From Planctomycetales bacterium (lineage in GTDB: Bacteria; Planctomycetota; Phycisphaerae; SM23-33), in NCBI GenBank assembly GCA_030642005.1, contig DAOWOP010000078.1:1-11699 (forward strand): a DNA stretch of 11,699 bases, in the 5' to 3' direction. The notes beneath the pieces are model-generated. The model was not told the origin of the DNA, ran no database searches, and saw only the letters and a program-made list of their open reading frames with translations. Shown here in pieces: positions 6,714 to 11,699 of this stretch (positions are counted from its first letter, which is position 1; each line of letters starts with the position of its first letter). The position numbers and the translations under genes are program-made.

Positions 6714-7160
6714 TCACTTTTTGTCCCGTATGGAGTTTTCGGTAGGGACAACCGCTTCACCCAAGCAAACAACGATATCGTCACCGGTCCCGCCTTCCCA
6801 AGTCCCGTTGGGCCCTTTACTTGCAACTGCGCAAAGGCAACCACAATGCGAGAGCAACACTATCGGCCTTCCCCAACCATCGGAAATAGTTTTTTTCTTC
6901 ACGTCAACACACTCAAGCGCCTCATCAGATGATATATCAATTTGCTCGTTCATCCATTGAACCAACTCGGCTAAAGTCACCGGTGGTCGCTGAGAAGGAT
7001 CGAAAGATGTTATGATGTGTATGGTTACACGAATATATCTGAGATCATTATGCGTTCGCATAATTGCATCCAGTTCTGGTTTAGCCTTTCGTTTGCAACC
7101 TGCCAACAATAGCGCGGCCAGAATCATTGCTAACACACACCAGAATCTACGATTTGTCAT
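6714..7160 (-). CDS. Lipoprotein with GspG-like C-terminal segment; candidate immunity partner of the upstream RHS tip
   Basis: 148 residues from ATG 7160. The signal peptide carries a perfect lipobox LAGC, so Cys22 is lipidated; Lys at +2 favours outer-membrane sorting by the usual rule. The C-terminal part (about 93-132: DGWGRP, then SKGPNG, then GGTGDDIVV) follows the pattern of the type II secretion GspG C-terminal domain (DPWGxP...SxGxDGxxGGxGxDxDI), but the long N-terminal pilin helix is absent, so it is not a pseudopilin. I chose this start over the in-frame ATG at 7235 because AAGGAG stands 9 bases upstream and the signal peptide starts here. The ribosome binding site overlaps the stop of the RHS gene, so the two are translated together. 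A role in neutralising that RHS tip is inferred from position only. No named homologue recognised. Confidence 0.7.
   Translation of the reverse strand: MTNRRFWCVLAMILAALLLAGCKRKAKPELDAIMRTHNDLRYIRVTIHIITSFDPSQRPPVTLAELVQWMNEQIDISSDEALECVDVKKKTISDGWGRPIVLLSHCGCLCAVASKGPNGTWEGGTGDDIVVCLGEAVVPTENSIRDKK
6733..6750. repeat. 18-bp direct repeat, copy 1
   Basis: gagttttcggtagggaca occurs here, within the last codons of the lipoprotein gene (residues 137-142), and identically at 9707-9724, just beyond the stop of the small membrane protein gene. Both copies lie at the downstream end of a tip-plus-partner cassette in the same orientation. Confidence 0.75.
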
Positions 7161-7169
7161 CACGCTGCA

Positions 7170-7175
7170 CTCCTT
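7170..7175 (-). promoter_or_regulatory. Shine-Dalgarno overlapping the RHS stop codon
   Basis: Minus strand TAAGGAG: the TAA stop of the RHS gene (7176-7174) forms part of AAGGAG, nine bases before ATG 7160. This fixes the start of the lipoprotein and implies coupling of the pair. Confidence 0.7.
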
Positions 7176-9522
7176 ACTCAAACGTCGGATGTAGTTTCTT
7201 ACTGACTGATATGGGTTTTTTGGTGGATTTTGCATTCGGTACGCAGTGGAATTCTATGCAAGCCCTCTTGGCTCCTTCGTGCTTGTTATAGATCGCAGCA
7301 ATCTCTGTGCATCTGACTTTGAAGGCAAGATGCTTTCTTACGCGCCAGACATCCTTTACTTTTATATCAAAATTTTTCCCACTAGCCTTGCCATATTGGC
7401 CCACGATATTATTTATGTAGAACCAACTTCCCCGCCACTCGAATTTTATAATTTCGACATTTGGGACCTTTTTGTCAAGCTCGTTTTCTACAAGTTGTAA
7501 CCGCTTTAGCCTTTCTGCCATATACTGTGCTGCATAAGCAATGCCTTCATTCTTGCGTTCAGCCTTTTTGCTGGGGCCGTCGTATTTATTTACCATATCA
7601 TTATATGCGTGTATGGCCTCATGAAATATCGTGTACTTATTTAGAGTGCCAGTCGATATGTACATTTCTTCACCAAACAACCAACTGTCGGTATATGCTG
7701 CGTTGGCGGTTTTAAGGTGGCCCGTCCCCGGTTCTTGTTCATTATAGTCACACTCATCCAGCCACCACAAGGCAGCATTGAGTTTATCCCATATCAAAGG
7801 CCGCAGTCCAATCAGCCATCCATTGTTGTGTTCATAATACATATAACCCGTATGTTCCTGATGAACCTCCGCCAACGCAGCCAAAGCACGTTCTTTGGCG
7901 GTAGTAGCGCGATGCGCTCTCCCGCCTCTCCATCCGTATCCGCCGAAATCACACATTTGCTCTCCCGGTGGAATATCGTCCGTATACAGCCCAAATGGGT
8001 CGAGCAAACCTATCGGTGCCGTCCCAACATACTCATACAAATTCGGGCCGTCGTGGTAGCCGCCGCCGGGGATGTCCTGATTAAGAGGGTCACGGGTTAT
8101 CCAGCCGAGGTAGATGTGGTATGGTCTGCGGCGGACTTGGTACAGGCCGGATTCGGCGTCGCGGTAGTAGCCGCAGAAGAGAATGTTGTTGTCGTAGGCA
8201 GAGGAAGTGCCCGTCCCGCCAACCTTGGCCCACACGCCGGTTAAAAACGTCACATTCCCATACGGATCATACATGTAACGCTCAACCGCATCGCCGTTGG
8301 AATCAACCAAACACGTTACATTCATGTTTGCGTCGTTCAGGTAATACAAACGCTCATCGTCGTTGGCCTCGTCGCAGTAATCGTCATTGTCCTCATTCTC
8401 ATCCCGCAGGATCGGAGCATCAATGTAACGAAGCGACCAGACGTATTGATATTCCGGTTTTAGCGTCTCCGGCTGGGTGTTCTCGCCCTGCTCGCTGGTG
8501 GCCTTGCGAGTTTCGACGATCTGCCATGAACTGTTGTAGAAGAAGTGGCGGTAGATGTCCACGCCGTTGGGGTTGGCCGGGGCCTGTGTGTCTATGTGTT
8601 TCTTGATGCGGCGATTCAGCCCGTCGTATTCGTATCTGCCTACCACGTTCTCGCCGGCCTTGGTCTCGACCATGCGGTTCCACGCATCATACTTGCAGGC
8701 GTAGGTGTTCTCCATATCTGTCGGCTTGGGCACTGTGGTCATATTCCCGGCAAGGTCGTGCGCGGGGTCGGCCCAGGACCTCTGCGGGCCGTACTCTTCG
8801 GTGATCGCGGCCCCGGCAGTAGCGTTGTAAATTTCATTGACCTTGTTGTTAGTGCGATTCTGGTCCAGGTCGTTGTCGTCGCTGTAGTCGCCGTCGCCGT
8901 TGGCATCTGTCTTGTATTCGCCCCAATTGCCCGTCTGCGATAAGGTCCAGGCCTCATTGCGGACCTTGTTGGTGATGTTACCGCCGGAGAGCGTGCCTCG
9001 GTCGTAAGATTTCAGCCGATCGAGGCCGTCGTAGGTATATTTCTCATCCTTGCCGGTCGGTGGGCTGGTCGGGTCCACATCTCGGCTGGTGCGATTGCCG
9101 GCGGCATCGTAGCCGTATTTGTAACGGTCTTTGACGTTGGTGGGGCTGGCGTTCTTGATTTCCCACTTTTGGTCAACAACTCTGCCGAAGCGGTCGAATC
9201 CGGCGTAGGTCCCGCTGGCCCCGTAGGTCAGCGCCAGCGGGTTGCTGCTGACGGTAACGGCTGGGTATTTCAACTCAACCACAGTTCCGGCTCCGAGATA
9301 GGCGTATTCGGCGTATTTCTGCGCGTCCGTCGGCGTGGCCGACGAGGCCAGGTTGTTCAGACGGTTGAAGCGATCGTCTATGTCGTCGGTCGTACCGTAA
9401 TTATAGTATACATCCCGGCCTGAGGGATATTCAACAGAAGTCAGCCGGACGTTCTTTTGATTCCCGTCGATGGTAACGGCTGTGTAGGTATAATCCACAT
9501 CCGGCGAGTTGGCGCCGACCAA
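7174..9522 (-). CDS. 5'-truncated RHS protein with HExxH metallopeptidase-like C-terminal tip
   Basis: 782 residues in frame from TTG 9522. YD/RHS repeats (for example YKYGYDAAGNRTSR, YTYDGLDRLKSYDRG, CKYDAWNRMVETKAG, YEYDGLNRRIKKH) span about 10-430. The RHS-associated core at 445-512 includes GLYQVRRRPY and NLYEYVG...DPFGL, where RHS proteins end before a variable tip. Residues 513-782 form the tip, visibly more AT-rich. It carries HEAIH at 634-638 and NEG at 658-660 (Glu659 a possible third zinc ligand), the layout of a gluzincin-type metallopeptidase. An in-frame TAA lies directly before the TTG, inside a REP-like hairpin, and there is no N-terminal secretion domain or signal peptide, so the gene has lost its 5' part. 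It is probably an orphan cassette that works only if joined to a complete RHS gene. The lipoprotein gene follows at once. Confidence 0.85.
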   Translation of the reverse strand: MVGANSPDVDYTYTAVTIDGNQKNVRLTSVEYPSGRDVYYNYGTTDDIDDRFNRLNNLASSATPTDAQKYAEYAYLGAGTVVELKYPAVTVSSNPLALTYGASGTYAGFDRFGRVVDQKWEIKNASPTNVKDRYKYGYDAAGNRTSRDVDPTSPPTGKDEKYTYDGLDRLKSYDRGTLSGGNITNKVRNEAWTLSQTGNWGEYKTDANGDGDYSDDNDLDQNRTNNKVNEIYNATAGAAITEEYGPQRSWADPAHDLAGNMTTVPKPTDMENTYACKYDAWNRMVETKAGENVVGRYEYDGLNRRIKKHIDTQAPANPNGVDIYRHFFYNSSWQIVETRKATSEQGENTQPETLKPEYQYVWSLRYIDAPILRDENEDNDDYCDEANDDERLYYLNDANMNVTCLVDSNGDAVERYMYDPYGNVTFLTGVWAKVGGTGTSSAYDNNILFCGYYRDAESGLYQVRRRPYHIYLGWITRDPLNQDIPGGGYHDGPNLYEYVGTAPIGLLDPFGLYTDDIPPGEQMCDFGGYGWRGGRAHRATTAKERALAALAEVHQEHTGYMYYEHNNGWLIGLRPLIWDKLNAALWWLDECDYNEQEPGTGHLKTANAAYTDSWLFGEEMYISTGTLNKYTIFHEAIHAYNDMVNKYDGPSKKAERKNEGIAYAAQYMAERLKRLQLVENELDKKVPNVEIIKFEWRGSWFYINNIVGQYGKASGKNFDIKVKDVWRVRKHLAFKVRCTEIAAIYNKHEGAKRACIEFHCVPNAKSTKKPISVSKKLHPTFE
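8510..8638. repeat. 129-bp perfect repeat shared by the two RHS genes, copy 1
   Basis: Bases 8510-8638 are identical to 11318-11446, in the same orientation. They encode RHS core residues around YEYDGLNRRIKKH to SSWQIVETRK. Outside this block the two core sequences differ at scattered positions, so the block marks a recent duplication or gene conversion. Confidence 0.85.
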
Positions 9523-9618
9523 TTAAGTGCTCCGCCCCCTTAATCCCCTACCATTCCAATCAGTATCAGCGTCAATCGGCAGTTTGTCAATCCCAAAATA
9601 GGTTAGCGTCCCCTATTT
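9522..9618. repeat. Composite REP-like element at the 5' break of the first RHS gene
   Basis: Two hairpins bracket a 51-base spacer. The right one (9596-9618) has stem aaatagg/cctattt around ttagcgtcc. The left one (9522-9544) has stem attaag/cttaat around tgctccgcccc. The 73 bases 9546-9618 match 11483-11555 with three mismatches. RHS coding similarity stops exactly at its left edge. The layout resembles a REP doublet, of the kind mobilised by REP-associated tyrosine transposases, but with two different end hairpins. No transposase gene lies in the window. Confidence 0.7.
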
Positions 9619-9706
9619 GCCAGAAATTTCCCCGAAAATCGCTGTTCACTTTCGCTGGTCCACTACACCGTCCCGGTTTCTCGGTTTCTTCCTTTCATCT
9701 TGGCCA

Positions 9707-9724
9707 GAGTTTTCGGTAGGGACA
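9707..9724. repeat. 18-bp direct repeat, copy 2
   Basis: Identical to 6733-6750 (gagttttcggtagggaca). It ends five bases before the stop codon of the membrane protein gene at 9729. The rest of 9619-9706 contains no gene; only a short partial repeat (cggtttctcggtttct) is visible at 9674-9689. Confidence 0.75.
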
Positions 9725-9728
9725 GCCG

Positions 9729-10049
9729 TTATCTCTTGCGTAGCCCGAACAGTAGTCCCAGTCCTCCCAATACAACGGGCAACGCCGCAAACAGAGAAAT
9801 CAGTCGATGCCTCGAAATGGACTCAATGCTTTTCACGATTTTGTAATCATGGGCGCAGAAGTGTGACAAAAAGATTAGAATACCCATAGCAACTGATATG
9901 CTCCCCAAAGCGAACACAGATCGTTTATTACATTTTGAAAATGCGCAGATACATGTTGCAATACCCAAGGCGATGCCGATCATGATACCCATAATAACCA
10001 GCCACACAGCCTCCGTGCCAGGAATTGTTTGTCCGACTATCATTCTCAT
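9729..10049 (-). CDS. Small three-helix membrane protein; candidate immunity partner of the second RHS tip
   Basis: 106 residues. Three hydrophobic segments are clear: about 13-36 (AVWLVIMGIMIGIALGIATCICAF), 44-64 (SVFALGSISVAMGILIFLSHF) and 83-103 (LISLFAALPVVLGGLGLLFGL), with a basic C-terminus LRKR suggesting that end is cytoplasmic. No family recognised. It starts 67 bases after the stop of the RHS gene at 10117, on the same strand, the usual place for an immunity gene in RHS toxin loci; small multi-pass proteins are common immunity partners of tips that act in the membrane or periplasm. The start may be ATG 10049 or the in-frame ATG at 10043; the upstream GTGGGAAAC is a weak ribosome binding site. 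The function is inferred from position. Confidence 0.65.
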   Translation of the reverse strand: MRMIVGQTIPGTEAVWLVIMGIMIGIALGIATCICAFSKCNKRSVFALGSISVAMGILIFLSHFCAHDYKIVKSIESISRHRLISLFAALPVVLGGLGLLFGLRKR

Positions 10050-10116
10050 AATTGTTTCCCACTTGATTTATACCATCGACAATTAGGGCCTGTTGCCGTT
10101 GGTATTACTGGACTGC

Positions 10117-11446
10117 TCACATGGCAAGCATCGTATACTGGTTACGGTAGCTGTACGGTGATTTTCTTCTCTGCCAAGACAGGTCGAATTCCATCTTATG
10201 GTAAAATGGCTTGTACCCACATTTCGTCTCTAACCAAAGAGCTGCATCGTAGGGATCGGACCGCCAAGCAGAAGCTGTCTTCTTCAGATAACTCGAGTCA
10301 AATGTGTATAGATCACCAAGGGAAACCTTTACTCTTCCGGACCAATACCATTCCCCTTTGACGACTAAAACCATCAGGAATGACTTGTATTCCTGGATCA
10401 CAAACACCTTACCCGTCACATTGAGATCAGCGCCTCCGTAGGCATATAGCATGTTCTTCTTTGTTCCTTGGTAGTAAGGCCATCTGATATTTGATTCCAC
10501 GTTTGATCCTTTGCCGGGGTGGGCAATGTTCACGTTATATGTACCTGTATCAGGAAGAGTGCATGAGGGAGCTATATGATAAAGTATCAGATCGAGTATC
10601 TTAATTGTTCCGTGGTTCTTAAGCTCGTCGATATTGGCTTGCGTTGGAACATAGTCGGCTGGACCTTTCTTGTCGAGAAAATATTGCATCAGGTCGGCCG
10701 CAAAATTGTATCCTTTCCCTCTCCAGGTGGTTATCTGTTTCTTGACCTCCGCGCGGGCTGAATCTCTAGTCCAAGTCTTCAGCCCATTTGGGTCCAAAGC
10801 ATTGACAGGTTTGCTCCCCACATACTCATACACATTCATTCCGTCGTGGTAGCCGCCGGAGACTTTGTCGGCATCCTTGGGCTCCCGCGTTATCCAGCCG
10901 AGGTAGATGTGGTATGGCCGGTGGCGGACTTGCATAAGGCCCGTTTCGGCGTCGCGGTAGTAGCCGCAGAAGAGGATGCGATTGTCAACGTCGGATTTCT
11001 GGTCGGCGTCGGCGGTCCACTCCGTCACCTGGCCGTCCTTATCGACGCCGCTCTTGCCATTAAGAATCGTTACCTTACCATACGGATCATAAATATACCG
11101 TTCGACGGCATCGCCGTTGGTGTCGAGCAGGGCTGTTACGTTCATATTCGCGTCGTTCAGGTAGTACAGCCGTTCGTCGTCGCAAAGATCATCGGCATCC
11201 GTGTTCTTGTCGCGCAGGATTGGCGCATCAATGTAACGCAGGCTCCAAACGTATTGATATTCCGGCTGGAGCGTTTCCGGCTGGGTGTTTTCGCCCTGCT
11301 CGCTGGTGGCCTTGCGCGTTTCGACGATCTGCCATGAACTGTTGTAGAAGAAGTGGCGGTAGATGTCCACGCCGTTGGGGTTGGCCGGGGCCTGTGTGTC
11401 TATGTGTTTCTTGATGCGGCGATTCAGCCCGTCGTATTCGTATCTG
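10117..11446 (-). pseudogene. 5'-truncated RHS module with a novel C-terminal tip
   Basis: RHS similarity starts abruptly at 11446 (RYEYDGLNRRIKK) and runs in one open frame to TGA at 10117. Upstream the frame enters a REP-like hairpin and meets TAG at 11463-11461. A nominal GTG start at 11370 gives 417 residues but has no ribosome binding site. Numbering from that GTG: YD repeats to about 100, core domain 131-197 (ILFCGYYRDAETGLMQVRHRPY, then NVYEYVGSKPVNALDPNGL), and a tip at 198-417 unlike that of the other RHS gene. The tip has no motif I can name; it is rich in aromatic residues, with segments LWLETKCGYKPFYH and GEWYWSGRVKVSLG. It lies before a small membrane protein gene. The intact tip suggests a stored orphan toxin cassette rather than a decaying gene, but expression as it stands is doubtful. 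Confidence 0.8.
11318..11446. repeat. 129-bp perfect repeat shared by the two RHS genes, copy 2
   Basis: Identical to 8510-8638. Here identity ends at 11446, two bases before the first REP-like hairpin, so the right end of this block is the break point of the truncated RHS module. Confidence 0.85.
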
Positions 11447-11448
11447 GG

Positions 11449-11555
11449 AAATAGGGGACGCTAACCTATTTTCGCCTTTTCTCCCTATCATTCCAATCAG
11501 TATCAGCGTCAACCGGCAGTTTGTCAATCGCAAAATAGGTTAGCGTCCCCTATTT
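11449..11555. repeat. REPIN-like inverted pair of REP hairpins
   Basis: A 107-bp unit with perfect 24-bp terminal inverted repeats at 11449-11472 and 11532-11555. Each terminal repeat is itself a hairpin with a 7-bp stem (aaatagg/cctattt) and a 9-base loop (ggacgctaa or its complement). The 59-base spacer plus right hairpin match the element at 9546-9618 over 73 bases with three mismatches. Two inverted REPs with a short spacer define a REPIN, a non-autonomous unit normally moved by a REP-associated tyrosine transposase elsewhere in the genome. It separates the truncated RHS module from the plus-strand gene at 11654. Confidence 0.8.
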
Positions 11556-11602
11556 GATAACGCTCCTGCGTCAATCGCACCTCTGCTCCGGCTTGCTTTT
11601 GC

Positions 11603-11631
11603 TTGCCGACCTGAAAAGAATCGCCTACATT
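11603..11631 (+). promoter_or_regulatory. Possible promoter for the gene at 11654
   Basis: TTGCCG (11603-11608) and TACATT (11626-11631) are separated by 17 bases and each matches 4 of 6 consensus positions. This places transcription start just before the ATG at 11654, leaving a short leader. Confidence 0.3.
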
Positions 11632-11653
11632 CTTCCAGGATAAGGGCGCGAGA

Positions 11654-11699
11654 ATGGACGATGAAAAATTCATGGCTGCGGCCATAGACGCTGCGACAG
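11654..11699 (+). CDS. Start of a gene, possibly RibD-type deaminase (cut by window edge)
   Basis: Only 15 codons are visible: MDDEKFMAAAIDAAT. The pattern D-E-x-F-M-x-x-A-I/L-x-x-A is typical of the first helix of RibD (riboflavin biosynthesis deaminase/reductase) and also occurs in related cytidine-deaminase-fold proteins such as TadA, so the assignment is tentative. AAGGG lies about eight bases before the ATG. The gene begins 98 bases after the REPIN-like element and reads away from the RHS island, so it is probably part of the normal chromosome flanking the island. Confidence 0.45.
   Translation, partial: MDDEKFMAAAIDAAT

Noticed and set aside
5318..6745. Long plus-strand open frame (475 codons) antisense to lpxD
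   Set aside because: It is a by-product of the GC-rich codon pattern of lpxD; its translation has no family features, and lpxD on the other strand is unmistakable.
7161..7235. Longer N-terminus for the lipoprotein, from ATG 7235
   Set aside because: It would put 25 polar residues before a textbook lipoprotein signal and ignore the AAGGAG site before ATG 7160.
9898..10361. Plus-strand frames opposite the membrane protein and the second RHS tip
   Set aside because: They lack ribosome binding sites and recognisable features; the minus-strand genes continue the RHS island.
9522..11555. CRISPR array suggested by repeated hairpin words
   Set aside because: Only three hairpin copies, in mixed orientation and nearly 2 kb apart, with no regular spacers and no cas genes; REP/REPIN fits better.

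Overview
The window looks like a chromosomal piece of a Gram-negative, moderately GC-rich bacterium, most likely a planctomycete (Phycisphaerae-like). The evidence is lpxD and lpxI (lipid A synthesis, hence an outer membrane), several lipoprotein signal peptides, weak or absent Shine-Dalgarno sequences at several genes, and RHS core sequences of a type I associate with planctomycete genomes. The taxon is an inference from family resemblance, not from a marker gene.

Left part (1-4322): a minus-strand alpha/beta-hydrolase lipoprotein, cut by the window edge, diverges from three plus-strand genes. These are a small acidic DUF2007-like protein, a lipoprotein of the alkaline phosphatase/nucleotide pyrophosphatase superfamily, and a membrane-anchored GH113-like glycoside hydrolase. 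The phosphodiesterase gene contains a perfect 46-bp palindrome that keeps the reading frame open.

Middle (4359-6295): lpxD and lpxI lie on the minus strand with a 4-base GTGA overlap, so two lipid A steps are translationally coupled. They converge on the glycoside hydrolase gene.

Right part (about 6326-11556): an RHS island on the minus strand. In the direction of transcription it holds: a 5'-truncated RHS module (core plus tip of about 220 residues) followed by a small three-helix membrane protein; then a second 5'-truncated RHS module (core plus metallopeptidase-like HEAIH tip) followed immediately by a lipoprotein with a GspG-like C-terminal segment; then a short decayed third RHS fragment next to lpxD. 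Both RHS modules stop abruptly at their 5' ends at REP-like hairpin elements that share a 73-bp sequence. One element is a complete inverted pair of hairpins (REPIN-like, 107 bp). This looks like an array of displaced RHS C-terminal toxin/immunity cassettes, the most interesting system here. Toxicity and immunity are inferred from architecture only.

Right edge (11654 on): the first 15 codons of a plus-strand gene whose start resembles RibD-type deaminases.
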